The position numbers were made by a program, and so were the translations under genes. A stretch of 64,000 nucleotides of DNA from positions 62,001-126,000 of the forward strand of contig JAWKVX010000003.1 in the NCBI GenBank assembly GCA_041397825.1, read 5' to 3'. The notes under the pieces were generated by a model. It was not told where the DNA came from. It did not search any database and worked only from the letters and a program-made list of their open reading frames with translations. Source of the stretch: JANNSX01 sp041397825 (GTDB lineage: Bacteria; Pseudomonadota; Alphaproteobacteria; Rhizobiales; Hyphomicrobiaceae). Positions 16,331-25,522 of this stretch are shown here, in pieces (position 1 is the first letter of the stretch; each line of letters starts with the position of its first letter).

Positions 16331-17749
16331 ATGAGCGGCGTCAGCCCCCCCCTGGGCCGTTTCTCCCTCAACTCGCTCACCTGGCGGCTGCTGTTGGCGT
16401 CCAGCATCTGGGCCGCCATTGTGCTGACGCTGACGACCATTGTGCTGGTTAACCTCTACCGTCAGGATGCCGAATCCGGCTTCAATATCCGGCTTGAGGA
16501 CGCGCTGAACGGTCTTCTGGAGGCCTCCATCTCGCCCGGTGTCAGCACGCCCGTGGTGCCGCGTGAGTATGGCGACAAGCTCTATAATTCCCCGCTGACG
16601 GGCTACTATTGGCAGGTCATGCCGGCCGACGGCAAAGACGGCCGTCCGCAGACCTCGCAATCGCTCGTCGGTGAGCTGCTGGCGTTTCCATTCGAGCAGG
16701 CCAAGTCGCGCTCCGAGCGCAAGGGCATTCTCGTAGTGGAAATCGTCGACGACAACGGCGATCATCTGCGGATGCTGCAGCAGGAATACACCTTCCCGAG
16801 CGGCCAGGGTGGCCGGCGCTACAGCTTCATCGTCACGGCGAACCTGAACGAGCTCGATGGTGCGGTCGCTCGCTACCGCCGGCAGATTGTCCTGGCGCTC
16901 GGCCTGTTGGGCCTCGGCCTTGTTGCCGCGACCTTGTTCCTGGTTCGGTGGGGGCTGTCGCCACTTCGCTCCATCGAGGCAGGTCTCCTCGCCATCCGCT
17001 CCGGCGCAAAGGTCCAGCTCGAAGGCGACCTGCCGATCGAGATCGCGCCCCTCCAGCGCGAAATCAACGCGCTGATCAAATCCAACCACGACATCGTCGA
17101 GCGCGCCCGCACCCATGTCGGCAATCTGGCCCACGCGCTGAAGACGCCACTCAGTGTGTTGACCAACGAGGCCAAGGCCGCCTCCGGGCCATTGGCCGCG
17201 AAGGTCGCCGAGCAAGTCGAGATCATGCGTGATCAGGTGTCGCACCACCTCGACCGGGCCCGCATGGTCGCCCGGGTCGGCGTCATCGGCGACCTCACAG
17301 AGGTGAAGCCGGTCGTCGAGGGTCTCGCCCGCACGCTCGAGAAGATCTATGGACGCGACCGAGACATGTCGGTAACCGCGGAATGCCTGGAGGGAGTCAA
17401 GTTCCAGGGCGAGCGGCAGGACCTGGAGGAAATGCTCGGCAATCTCATGGACAATGCCTGCAAATGGGCGAAAAGCGAGGTGACGGCAACAGTTGCGCTG
17501 GTGCCCAAGGCCGACAAACTCGCCCGCGCCTGGCTCGCGATCATGGTTGACGACGACGGGCCGGGTCTCACACCCGACGAGCGGCAGGCGGCTCGCCAGC
17601 GCGGCAAGCGGCTCGACGAGACCAAGCCCGGCTCGGGCTTGGGCCTGTCGATCGTCACCGACCTGGTCGGTCTCTATGGCGGCAAGTTCGACCTGGAGGA
17701 ATCGCCGGCGGGGGGGCTCAGAGCAACCGTGACGCTGCCGGCGGGGTAG
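16331..17749 (+). CDS. feuQ: sensor histidine kinase, FeuQ-like
   Basis: 472 residues. The first membrane segment is at about 19-42, the periplasmic sensor at about 43-182 and the second membrane segment at about 185-205. A HAMP-like linker follows, then a dimerisation box NLAHALKTPLSVLTNEA with phospho-accepting His268. The ATPase domain has the N box DNACKWAKS, the G1 box VDDDGPGL and the G2 box PGSGLGLSIVTDL. The histidine motif HALKTPL is of the PhoQ/FeuQ type. It lies 28 bases after the regulator and is presumably co-transcribed. Confidence 0.85.
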   Translation: MSGVSPPLGRFSLNSLTWRLLLASSIWAAIVLTLTTIVLVNLYRQDAESGFNIRLEDALNGLLEASISPGVSTPVVPREYGDKLYNSPLTGYYWQVMPADGKDGRPQTSQSLVGELLAFPFEQAKSRSERKGILVVEIVDDNGDHLRMLQQEYTFPSGQGGRRYSFIVTANLNELDGAVARYRRQIVLALGLLGLGLVAATLFLVRWGLSPLRSIEAGLLAIRSGAKVQLEGDLPIEIAPLQREINALIKSNHDIVERARTHVGNLAHALKTPLSVLTNEAKAASGPLAAKVAEQVEIMRDQVSHHLDRARMVARVGVIGDLTEVKPVVEGLARTLEKIYGRDRDMSVTAECLEGVKFQGERQDLEEMLGNLMDNACKWAKSEVTATVALVPKADKLARAWLAIMVDDDGPGLTPDERQAARQRGKRLDETKPGSGLGLSIVTDLVGLYGGKFDLEESPAGGLRATVTLPAG

Positions 17750-17914
17750 TTCGCGAGGGGTGCTACGCCCGCCCCACCGTTGCGCTCCGGCCAACTTTCG
17801 CCCGAATCCACGGAAATATGGGTCGACAGGTTTGCGGATCACGCCCGGAGAGGCTAGGTCAACGTTCGAGATGCGGGGATTTTCCCGCCAAATGCCTGAA
17901 TTTTGGGGGCACCC

Positions 17915-18388
17915 ATGAAGACTTCTCGCCTGACGGCCGTGCTGGCGCTGCCTGCCATGGCACTCGTCGCCTGCGGACCCAACGGACTGTCCAAACAGGA
18001 TGTCGGTCTTGGTGTCGGCGCAGTTGCCGGCGGCATCATCGGCAATCAGGTCGGCAACGGCACCGGCAAGATCCTGGCGACGGGCGCCGGAGCGCTGATC
18101 GGCGGCATCGTCGGCTCCGAAATCGGCCGCTACATGGACGAGCAGGATCGCCGTTACGCTCAAGAGGCCGAGTTCCAGGCGCTCGAAACCGGCCAGTCCG
18201 GCGGCTCGACGCCCTGGCGCAATCCGGACTCCGGTCACTACGGCATGGTGGTGCCGAGCCAAGCCTATGAGCGCGAGGCCCAGACCTGCCGTGACTACAC
18301 CCATACCGTCTATATCTCGGGTGAGCCGCAGACCATGCGCGGCACCGCCTGCCGCAATCCAGATGGAACCTGGCAGAACGTCGGCTGA
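17915..18388 (+). CDS. glycine-zipper outer membrane lipoprotein
   Basis: The ATG at 17915 gives 157 residues with a lipoprotein signal ending in the lipobox LVAC. It is followed by a glycine-zipper 2TM region (GVGAVAGGIIGNQVGNGTGK, then GAGALIGGIVGSEIGRYMD). The C-terminal half has AQTCRDYTHTVYISGEPQTM and RGTACRNPDGTWQNV, the pattern of the 17-kDa surface antigen family. It probably sits in the outer membrane or inserts into the envelope. The downstream terminator ends the transcript. Confidence 0.85.
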   Translation: MKTSRLTAVLALPAMALVACGPNGLSKQDVGLGVGAVAGGIIGNQVGNGTGKILATGAGALIGGIVGSEIGRYMDEQDRRYAQEAEFQALETGQSGGSTPWRNPDSGHYGMVVPSQAYEREAQTCRDYTHTVYISGEPQTMRGTACRNPDGTWQNVG

Positions 18389-18417
18389 TCGTACGAGGGT
18401 TCCGGCTTTAGCCTGCG

Positions 18418-18448
18418 GCGCGGGGCCCTGGGGGCCTCGCGCTTTTTT
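18418..18448 (+). terminator. rho-independent terminator after the lipoprotein gene
   Basis: An 11-base-pair stem (GCGCGGGGCCC at 18418-18428 against GGGCCTCGCGC at 18432-18442, with one G-U pair) has a 3-base loop. It is followed at once by six T residues. It lies 30 bases after the lipoprotein stop. Confidence 0.9.
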
Positions 18449-18545
18449 CGTTTCGGGCCGACGTTACACGGGCTCGGTCATCGTCGGCCTTTCGCTGCTC
18501 GATGGACTTGCCTACATTCGCCGCGGAATGGATTGCTGACCGCAC

Positions 18546-19655
18546 ATGATGCTCTGGCTCATCATCTCTTTGTCAACGCTCGTCGCGCTGGCGGTCGTGC
18601 TGTGGCCGGTCTGGCAAGGCACTGCCGACGCTCCGGCGGACCCTGGGTCGGCGATCTACCGGGACCAGCTGGGAGAGATCGAGGGTGACCTCAAGAGGGG
18701 TCTGTTGTCTGACAGCGAGGCCGCGGCCAGCCGTGCCGAAGTCGCTCGGCGCCTCCTGGCCGCAGAGCAGGCCCACGCCGCGCCCCCGACATCGACCGCG
18801 ATCACCAGCGGCCGGCCCATCATGGCCGCGGCATTGCTGGCCCTGTTCGGCGTCGCCGCGCTCGGCCTGTACCGTCAGATCGGCGCGCCAAGCCTGCCCG
18901 ATCTGCCGCTGGCCGGGCGCCTGGCCGCGCCAACGGAAGGTGACAGCATCGACGTGTTGATCGCCAAGGTGGAGGAGCGGTTGCGCCTGGCGCCCGAGGA
19001 TGGTGAGGGCTGGGATGTCATCGCCCCTGTCTATCTGCGAGTGGGACGGGCCCAGGAGGCTGCCGACGCCTACGCGCAGGCCATTCGGTTGCTTGGAGAG
19101 GATGCCAAGCGTCTCGAGGGGTTCGGTGTCGCGACCGTCGCGGCGGCCGATGGTCTCGTATCCGAGGCTTCGCGTCAGGCCTTCGAGCGCGCAATTGCCC
19201 TCGATGCCAAGCGGATCGAGTCGCGCTTTTGGCTCGCTGCAGCCGCTGAGCAGGATGGCCGCAAAGAGGAGGCCGCCGCCGGCTATCGTGACGTGCTGGC
19301 GCGCTCGCCCGGCGACGCTTCCTGGCGCCCCATGGTCGAGCAGCGCCTCGCCGGCGTGATGGGCGTTCCGCAATCGCCTGGTCCATCGGCGGCGGATGTC
19401 GATGCTGCGGCGTCGATGACGGCTGAGGAGCGACAGACCATGATCGAGGGGATGGTCGCGGGGCTCGCCGAGAAGCTCAAGACAGACACCAACAACATCG
19501 ATGGCTGGCTCCGCCTGATCCGCGCCTACACCGTCCTCGAGAAGCGCGAGCTGGCTCTCAAGGCTCTGGCCGAGGCGCGGGGTGCGCTCTCCAAGGATTC
19601 GGCCGCGCTGGCCTCGCTCGACGGCCTCGCGAAAGAGCTCGGGCTCGAATCGTAG
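18546..19655 (+). CDS. ccmI: cytochrome c biogenesis protein CcmI (CycH)
   Basis: 369 residues. An N-terminal membrane segment (MLWLIISLSTLVALAVVLWP) and a second one (IMAAALLALFGVAALGLY, about 95-112) flank a cytoplasmic helix with YRDQLGEIEGDLKRGLLSDS, the CcmI signature. The C-terminal part is built of TPR helices (APEDGEGWDVIAPVYLRVGR and later IDGWLRLIRAYTVLEKRELA). CcmI is the apocytochrome chaperone of the heme lyase complex in the inner membrane and periplasm. It is first gene of the ccmIEFH cluster, the usual alphaproteobacterial arrangement (cycHJKL). Confidence 0.93.
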   Translation: MMLWLIISLSTLVALAVVLWPVWQGTADAPADPGSAIYRDQLGEIEGDLKRGLLSDSEAAASRAEVARRLLAAEQAHAAPPTSTAITSGRPIMAAALLALFGVAALGLYRQIGAPSLPDLPLAGRLAAPTEGDSIDVLIAKVEERLRLAPEDGEGWDVIAPVYLRVGRAQEAADAYAQAIRLLGEDAKRLEGFGVATVAAADGLVSEASRQAFERAIALDAKRIESRFWLAAAAEQDGRKEEAAAGYRDVLARSPGDASWRPMVEQRLAGVMGVPQSPGPSAADVDAAASMTAEERQTMIEGMVAGLAEKLKTDTNNIDGWLRLIRAYTVLEKRELALKALAEARGALSKDSAALASLDGLAKELGLES

Positions 19656-19671
19656 AATCAGGGAGAAGACG

Positions 19672-20130
19672 GTGGCACTTGGACGCAAAGGTAAGCGCTC
19701 GGTCGTGATCGGCATCGGCCTCGCCGGCCTCGCGCTGGCGATCGGTCTCGTGCTCTATGCCCTCAACGATACGATCGTCTTCTTCTACACGCCTTCCGAC
19801 GTCGCTGAAAAATCCATTCAACCTGGCCAGCGCTTCCGACTTGGCGGTCTCGTCGAGAAGGGCAGCATTGCCAAAGGCGCCGATGCCAAGGTCGGATTCG
19901 CCATCACCGACACCGACAAGTCGATCAAGGTCACCTACCAAGGCATATTGCCGGATCTGTTCCGTGAGGGCGAAGGGGTCATCGCCGAAGGACGGCTGGA
20001 CGACAGCGGGATGTTCGTCGCCGACAGCGTTCTCGCCAAGCATGACGAGACCTATATGCCGCCCGAGGTTGCCGAGGCCCTGAAAGAGAAGGGCGTCTGG
20101 CGGGGCGATGAGAAATCCGGAGGATCGTAA
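19672..20130 (+). CDS. ccmE: cytochrome c maturation heme chaperone CcmE (CycJ)
   Basis: 152 residues from the GTG at 19672, preceded by GGGAGAAG. The longer open frame upstream lies inside ccmI. A basic N-terminus and a single membrane anchor (VVIGIGLAGLALAIGLVLYA) precede the periplasmic OB-fold domain. That domain has FRLGGLVEKGSI, VTYQGILPDLFREGEGV and the heme-binding stretch VLAKHDETYMPPEV. His123 in AKHDE is the covalent heme-binding residue of the family. It passes heme to the CcmF/H lyase encoded next. Confidence 0.95.
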   Translation: MALGRKGKRSVVIGIGLAGLALAIGLVLYALNDTIVFFYTPSDVAEKSIQPGQRFRLGGLVEKGSIAKGADAKVGFAITDTDKSIKVTYQGILPDLFREGEGVIAEGRLDDSGMFVADSVLAKHDETYMPPEVAEALKEKGVWRGDEKSGGS

Positions 20131-20134
20131 GGTC

Positions 20135-22114
20135 ATGATCGTCGAGCTCGGCCACTACGCCCTCGTGCTGGCATTCGCGGTTGCCTGCCTGCAGATGCTC
20201 ATGCCGATGGCCGGAGCGATCCGCGGGGACCAGGCCATGCGGCAGGTCGCTTCGACCGCCGCCGTCGTGCAACTCGCCCTGATCGGCGTCGCCTTTTTCG
20301 CGTTGATGTATGCATACATCGTCTCCGATTTTTCGGTGATCAATGTCTCGCAGAACTCGCATGCCGCCAAACCGCTGATCTATCGTGTCTCCGGTGTGTG
20401 GGGCAACCACGAGGGCTCGATGCTCTTGTGGGTGCTCATGCTCGCTCTGTTCGGCGCGGCGGTGGCCCTTTTTGGACGCAACCTCCCGGCGAGCCTGAAG
20501 GCGACCGTGCTCGCCGTCCAGGCCTCGATTGCCGTCGCTTTTCTGCTGTTCATCCTGACGACCTCGAATCCTTTCCTCCGCCAGGACCCGGCTCCTATCG
20601 AGGGCCTTGGGCTCAATCCGATCCTGCAGGATCCGGCGCTCGCCTTCCATCCGCCGTTCCTCTACGCCGGCTATGTCGGCTTCTCGATGGCCTTCTCTTT
20701 CGCCATGGCGGCCCTGATCGAGGGTCGCATCGACAGCGCCTGGGCGCGCTGGGTGAGGCCGTGGACACTCGCCGCCTGGATGTGCCTCACGCTCGGCATC
20801 GCTATGGGATCCTGGTGGGCCTACTACGAGCTCGGCTGGGGCGGCTGGTGGTTCTGGGATCCGGTCGAGAACGCCTCGTTCATGCCGTGGCTCGCCGGCA
20901 CCGCGCTTCTTCATTCGGCGCTCGTCATGGAGAAGCGGGAAGCGTTGAAGATCTGGACGATCCTGCTAGCGATCCTCACCTTCTCGCTGAGCCTGCTCGG
21001 CACCTTCCTCGTTCGCTCCGGCATTCTGACCTCGGTGCATGCCTTTGCCGTCGATCCGGAGCGCGGCACCTTCGTGCTGGCGATCATGGGATTTTTCACA
21101 GGAGGCGGGCTCGCGCTCTTCTCCTGGCGCGCGGCCATGCTCCGGCAGGGCGGGCTGTTTCAGCCGATCAGTCGGGAGGGCGCGCTCGTTCTCAACAATC
21201 TTCTGCTGGCGGTCAGTTGCTTTGCCGTATTCGTCGGCACGCTCTACCCGCTCTTTTACGAGTTCCTGTCCGGCGCCAAGATCTCCGTCGGTCCACCGTT
21301 TTTCAACCTCACCTTTGGACCGCTGATGGTGCCCTTGCTGCTGGCGGTTCCGTTCGGCCCGATGCTGGCCTGGAAGCGCGGCGACCTTTATGGGGCTGCG
21401 CAACGTCTCTATGTCGCCGCAGGGTTGGCGGTGCTCGCCTTGATCGGCGCACTGGCGCTGTCGTCGAAAGGCCCGAGCATCGCGCTCATCGGCTTCGGAC
21501 TCGGCGTTTGGATCGTCGTCGGGGCGCTGTCGGACATAGCGGCGAGGATCAAGCTCTTCTCCGTGTCCGGCACCGAGAGCCTGCGCCGCCTTGCCGGGCT
21601 TCCGCGCTCGGCGATGGGTACGTCGGTCGCGCATTTCGGCCTCGGCGTGACGGTGCTCGGGATCATTGCGACAAGTGCCTGGCAGTCGGAGCGAATCCTC
21701 TCCATGAAACCCGGCGAGCGCGTGGAAATCGCGGGATACGGCGTGCTCTACGAGGGCGTGGCGCCACGCCAGGGGCCGAACTACCGTGAGGAGGTCGCGT
21801 CAGTCACGGTCGAGCGGAACGGTGCGGTGGTGACCCGGCTTGAGCCCGCACAGCGCACCTATCCGGTCGAACGCCAGACGACGACGGAGTCGGGTATCCT
21901 GAACTCGATCTGGGGAGACCTCTATGTCGTCTCGGGCGATCGGGCGGCTGACGGTTCACAATCCTTCCGTATCTACTTCAATCCGCTCGTTCGTCTCATC
22001 TGGATCGGTGCTGTCTTCATGTTCGTAGGCGGAGCCTTGTCGCTCTCCGATCGGCGGCTGAGGATCGGCGCTCCGGCACGCGCCCGGCATGCCTCGGCAG
22101 TACCGGCGGAGTAG
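20135..22114 (+). CDS. ccmF: heme lyase membrane subunit CcmF (CycK)
   Basis: 659 residues from the ATG at 20135, which has GGAGGATCG upstream and begins MIVELGHYALVLAFA, as in CcmF proteins; an upstream ATG at 20108 lies inside ccmE. It is a polytopic inner membrane protein with the WWD tryptophan-rich segment (YYELGWGGWWFWDPVENASF), conserved histidines, HGSML-type WGNHEGSMLLWVLM and LLGTFLVRSGILTSVHAF. It joins heme to CXXCH motifs of apocytochromes. The gene begins four bases after ccmE and ends five bases before ccmH. Confidence 0.95.
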   Translation: MIVELGHYALVLAFAVACLQMLMPMAGAIRGDQAMRQVASTAAVVQLALIGVAFFALMYAYIVSDFSVINVSQNSHAAKPLIYRVSGVWGNHEGSMLLWVLMLALFGAAVALFGRNLPASLKATVLAVQASIAVAFLLFILTTSNPFLRQDPAPIEGLGLNPILQDPALAFHPPFLYAGYVGFSMAFSFAMAALIEGRIDSAWARWVRPWTLAAWMCLTLGIAMGSWWAYYELGWGGWWFWDPVENASFMPWLAGTALLHSALVMEKREALKIWTILLAILTFSLSLLGTFLVRSGILTSVHAFAVDPERGTFVLAIMGFFTGGGLALFSWRAAMLRQGGLFQPISREGALVLNNLLLAVSCFAVFVGTLYPLFYEFLSGAKISVGPPFFNLTFGPLMVPLLLAVPFGPMLAWKRGDLYGAAQRLYVAAGLAVLALIGALALSSKGPSIALIGFGLGVWIVVGALSDIAARIKLFSVSGTESLRRLAGLPRSAMGTSVAHFGLGVTVLGIIATSAWQSERILSMKPGERVEIAGYGVLYEGVAPRQGPNYREEVASVTVERNGAVVTRLEPAQRTYPVERQTTTESGILNSIWGDLYVVSGDRAADGSQSFRIYFNPLVRLIWIGAVFMFVGGALSLSDRRLRIGAPARARHASAVPAE

Positions 22115-22118
22115 CGGC

Positions 22119-22601
22119 ATGATAGAGCGTCGAGCAATTGGTTGGTTATGGGCAATCGCAATTGCGCTGGTGCTCGCCTCAACTTCGGCTAAGGCTGTCG
22201 AGGTCGACGAAATTCTCGCCGACCCCGCCCTAGAGGCGCGGGCCCGCTCCATCTCGATGGAGCTGCGCTGCCTGGTCTGCCAGAACCAGTCGATCGACGA
22301 CTCGCATGCACCGCTCGCCAAGGACCTGCGTCTCATCGTGCGTGAGCGGCTGGTTGCCGGTGACAGCGATCGTCAGGTCATCGACTTCGTCGTCGATCGC
22401 TATGGCGAGTTCGTGCTGCTGAGGCCGAGACTCAGCTTGCATACCGCCATGCTGTGGGGCGCTGCACCGGTCGTGCTGGTGATTGCAGGGATGCTTCTTT
22501 GGCGGCTTGGGCGGCGGACGGCTGTGGCCCCGCCGCTTCCGCTGACCGCCGATGAGGAGAAGCGACTGGCAAGAATTCTCGACGGGTCCGAGCAGCGTTA
22601 G
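22119..22601 (+). CDS. ccmH: cytochrome c maturation thioredox protein CcmH (CycL)
   Basis: 160 residues from ATG 22119. A signal anchor (IGWLWAIAIALVLASTSAKA) is followed by the reactive motif LRCLVCQNQSIDDS, the LRCxxCQNQ signature that reduces apocytochrome cysteines. A C-terminal membrane segment is at about 112-133 (MLWGAAPVVLVIAGMLLWRL). The short form without TPR repeats is the usual partner of a separate ccmI. The last four bases overlap a convergent gene. Confidence 0.94.
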   Translation: MIERRAIGWLWAIAIALVLASTSAKAVEVDEILADPALEARARSISMELRCLVCQNQSIDDSHAPLAKDLRLIVRERLVAGDSDRQVIDFVVDRYGEFVLLRPRLSLHTAMLWGAAPVVLVIAGMLLWRLGRRTAVAPPLPLTADEEKRLARILDGSEQR

Positions 22602-23779
22602 CCACCGCTCGGCACGACCCAGCTCGACTGATCGATGGCTTTGCGCTCGGGCAAGGGTGGCACGCCGACAAGATGCTGCGCGAGCTCGTCTGTCGGTAAG
22701 CCTGTCACGGCAAGCGTCATCGATTGCTGATAGGCGCGGATGGCAGCCCGCGTCAGTTCGCCAAAGTGGCCATCGAGCGCTCCAGCATAGAAGCCCAGTG
22801 CCCTCAGGCGCTTCTGGAACTCAAGAATATCCCTCTCGGAAGTTGCGATCCTGGCGCGCTGCATGGCATCGACCAGTGGCTTGAGATGTCGGGCGCTGAC
22901 GCCGGTGTTGGCAATGGTCTCGGGCGCAAATCTCTGCCGCACCGTGCCGTTCTGCATCAGAACCTTGGATTGCACATAAGTTCCCACATTGATCGCCACG
23001 ACCACGGGGCCCGTCTCGGTTTCCAGCAGGATGGGCGAGCCGGACGACGCTTCTCCCGTGTCGCAGCGGTGCAGAACAAGCTCGTCGGCGTGGTGGAAAT
23101 CGCGTTCGATGGCCTCCCGACCCAACCCCTCGAACTCACGCCGGACCTCGCATGTGCCGGAACGCGCCAGCTGCCATTCCTCGAAGTCCCGGTGGAAGGC
23201 GACCTGGAATACCTTGCCAGCCTGTGCTTGCCGCTCGATCTCGGCGCTGGTCGCTGTCGAGAGCGGTAGTGTTTGGCCCTCGCAGGCTGCTCTGGCGAGG
23301 CGGATCACGGCCCAGTCGCCGGCGGCATCGATGGGGGGACGGACCTTGATGTCGGTCGTGTCGACCATGACGTTCTGAAGACTCGTGCCATTGCCGTATC
23401 CGGCAAGGCGCGAGTAGGCTTTCCGGCCGCCGGGCTCGTTGGTGAACCAGAAGCCGGCCAGGTCAGGCATCTTGCCCTTGGAGCTGGGCCGGAACAGGCA
23501 ATGTCCTGCGGTGGCGATGAGGCGTGGTGCGACGCAGAATGCCGTGCAGACGGTGCGGGCCGTGTTGTTGAAGAGCAGCCCGATCTGACCTTTGAACCCT
23601 GATTCGGATTGCTTGAGCGCTCGTCGCTCGTCCTTGCCGAAGACGGCGACGAGGTCGAGCCCGGCCGCTGTCCCGGGCGGGTACGGGCGGGTGCCCAGCA
23701 TGCTTGCAGACGTTCCACCGCCAGCGGCGAGACACAGGCCGAGGAGAAGCAATGCCTGACCAAATCGCAATGACATCAT
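22598..23779 (-). CDS. secreted trypsin-like serine protease with peptidoglycan-binding domain
   Basis: 393 residues with a Sec signal peptide (about 1-26). The S1-type triad is visible as His93 in TAGHC, Asp155 in GDWAVIRL and Ser246 in GEASSGSPI. Cysteine pairs at 78/82 and 210/239 may form disulfides. A peptidoglycan-binding fold covers about 316-370 (LEFQKRLRALGFYAGALDGH, LTRAAIRAYQQ). The likely site is the periplasm or cell wall. It is convergent to ccmH and divergent from the DegP gene, an odd insertion in an otherwise conserved ccm-degP neighbourhood. Substrate unknown. Confidence 0.8.
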   Translation of the reverse strand: MMSLRFGQALLLLGLCLAAGGGTSASMLGTRPYPPGTAAGLDLVAVFGKDERRALKQSESGFKGQIGLLFNNTARTVCTAFCVAPRLIATAGHCLFRPSSKGKMPDLAGFWFTNEPGGRKAYSRLAGYGNGTSLQNVMVDTTDIKVRPPIDAAGDWAVIRLARAACEGQTLPLSTATSAEIERQAQAGKVFQVAFHRDFEEWQLARSGTCEVRREFEGLGREAIERDFHHADELVLHRCDTGEASSGSPILLETETGPVVVAINVGTYVQSKVLMQNGTVRQRFAPETIANTGVSARHLKPLVDAMQRARIATSERDILEFQKRLRALGFYAGALDGHFGELTRAAIRAYQQSMTLAVTGLPTDELAQHLVGVPPLPERKAIDQSSWVVPSGG

Positions 23780-23917
23780 GTTCCTCGGCTGGCCGCTCGA
23801 TTCCGGCGCCCAGTATCGACATTACCAAATATTAATGCCACCGAAAGACTGCCGTAACGACGAGCTGCTTATAGCACCGATCGAAGACCCGCGGGTCACG
23901 AGCTCGTCAAGGAGTGA

Positions 23918-25447
23918 ATGATGCTTCCAGGACTATTTTCGAGCAACCGCTCAAATCGGACACGCTGGTTGCTGGCTGGCGTCGCCACGGCCACATTGCT
24001 GGGCATGGGCCTGCATGAGCTCAGGCTGCCGGCCTACGCCCAGGACACTGCGGCCACATCGGTCGTGACCCCTTTCGGCTCCGCGCCGATCACCTTCGCC
24101 GATGTCGTCGACCGGGTGAAGGGCGCCGTCGTGAGCATCTATGTCACGAGTGGTGCCAATCGCACGGGCATCGAAGGCCTCGACGCTTTCCCCGAGCTGC
24201 CCGATGATCACCCGCTGAACGAGTTCTTCAAGCGGTTCAAGAAGGACAACGGCGAGGGCGGCGGTGCACCGCGGGCCCCGGCTCAGGCCCAAGGCTCGGG
24301 TTTCATCATCTCCGACGACGGTTACATCGTGACCAACAACCATGTCGTGGACGGCGCCTCGACGGTTCAGATCGCGCTCAACGATGACGAGAAATACGAT
24401 GCCGAGGTCATTGGAACGGATCCGCGGACGGATCTCGCGCTTCTGAAGGTCAAGGGCGACAAGACCTTCGATCAGGTGGTTCGGTTCTCGGACAAGGATC
24501 CGCGGGTCGGCGACTGGGTGATCGCGGTCGGCAATCCCTTCGGCTTGGGCGGCACCGTGACGGCCGGCATCATCTCGGCCCACAATCGCGATATCGGCTC
24601 TGGTCCTTACGACTATCTTCAGATCGACGCAGCCGTGAATCGCGGCAACTCCGGCGGCCCCGCCTTCAACCTCGAAGGAGAGGTGATCGGCGTCAATACG
24701 GCGATCTTCAGTCCTTCGGGCGGCAATGTCGGCATTGCTTTTGCCGTGCCGGCGGATCTCGCGAGGCAGGTCGTCGATCAGTTGAAGTCGAACGGCTCCG
24801 TCAGCCGTGGCTGGCTCGGCGTCCACATCCAGAACGTGACGGATGACATCGCGCAGAGTCTCGGCATGGACAGGCCGACGGGAGCGCTCGTCAGCAAGAT
24901 CCAGGAAGATGGTCCGGCCGCGAAATCGCAGCTGGACGTTGGCGATGTGGTCGTCACGGTCAACGGTGACAAGATCGGCAGCTCGCGCGATCTCGCCCGT
25001 AAGGTGGCCGACCTGGCGCCCGATTCCGATGCCGAGTTGGTTGTCCTCAGGGATGGCAAGGAGGTGAACGTGACGGTCCGCCTCGGCCAGTTCCCCGGCT
25101 CGACCAAGGTCGCAAGCGTCGAGCGGAACAGCCCGGCAACTCCGGAGACGAGCGACCTGAAAGAGCTCGGTCTCTCGCTCGCGCCGGCCTCGACCTTGGC
25201 CACCGACGGTGCCGAGGCGCCCGAGGGCGTGCTCATCACCAAAGTCAACGACGGCTCCGAGGCAAATGCAAAGGGCCTGCAATCGGGTGACATCATCCTC
25301 GAGGTTGCCGGGGAGAAGGTGACGGCGCCGAGCGACGTGCTGAAGGGCATCGACGGTGCCAAGGCGAAGGGCCGTAAGGCGGTCCTGCTCCGCGTCAAGT
25401 CCGGAGATCAGGAGCGTTTCGTTGCGCTGACACTCGGCAAAGCCTGA
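23918..25447 (+). CDS. degP: periplasmic Do/DegP-family serine endopeptidase
   Basis: 509 residues from ATG 23918, preceded by AAGGAG. A signal peptide or anchor covers about 15-42. The catalytic triad is His in VTNNHVVDG, Asp in RTDLALLKV and Ser in RGNSGGPAFN. Two PDZ domains follow (GWLGVHIQNVTDDIAQSLGM and ALVSKIQEDGPAAKSQLDVG, then VLITKVNDGSEANAKGLQSG). It degrades or refolds damaged envelope proteins. A second Deg protease is encoded at 47.1-48.6 kb. A two-component system follows, suggesting coordinated envelope stress control. Confidence 0.93.
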   Translation: MMLPGLFSSNRSNRTRWLLAGVATATLLGMGLHELRLPAYAQDTAATSVVTPFGSAPITFADVVDRVKGAVVSIYVTSGANRTGIEGLDAFPELPDDHPLNEFFKRFKKDNGEGGGAPRAPAQAQGSGFIISDDGYIVTNNHVVDGASTVQIALNDDEKYDAEVIGTDPRTDLALLKVKGDKTFDQVVRFSDKDPRVGDWVIAVGNPFGLGGTVTAGIISAHNRDIGSGPYDYLQIDAAVNRGNSGGPAFNLEGEVIGVNTAIFSPSGGNVGIAFAVPADLARQVVDQLKSNGSVSRGWLGVHIQNVTDDIAQSLGMDRPTGALVSKIQEDGPAAKSQLDVGDVVVTVNGDKIGSSRDLARKVADLAPDSDAELVVLRDGKEVNVTVRLGQFPGSTKVASVERNSPATPETSDLKELGLSLAPASTLATDGAEAPEGVLITKVNDGSEANAKGLQSGDIILEVAGEKVTAPSDVLKGIDGAKAKGRKAVLLRVKSGDQERFVALTLGKA

Positions 25448-25468
25448 GCCTTGCGCTAAAGAACGTCC

Positions 25469-25498
25469 GATGGCGGGTCATCCATATGACCCGCCATC
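25469..25498 (+). terminator. perfect 13-bp hairpin between degP and the response regulator
   Basis: GATGGCGGGTCAT (25469-25481) and its exact reverse complement (25486-25498) are separated by CCAT. No clear T run follows, so it may be a weak terminator, an mRNA-stabilising structure or a processing site that lowers read-through from degP into the regulator genes. Confidence 0.5.
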
Positions 25499-25522
25499 GT
25501 CATTTGGACGGAGACAGCCCAC

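Noticed and set aside
16253..18304. 683-residue open frame on the minus strand
   Set aside because: It covers the FeuQ-like and lipoprotein genes antisense. High-GC genes often leave the opposite strand open, and no domain is recognisable.
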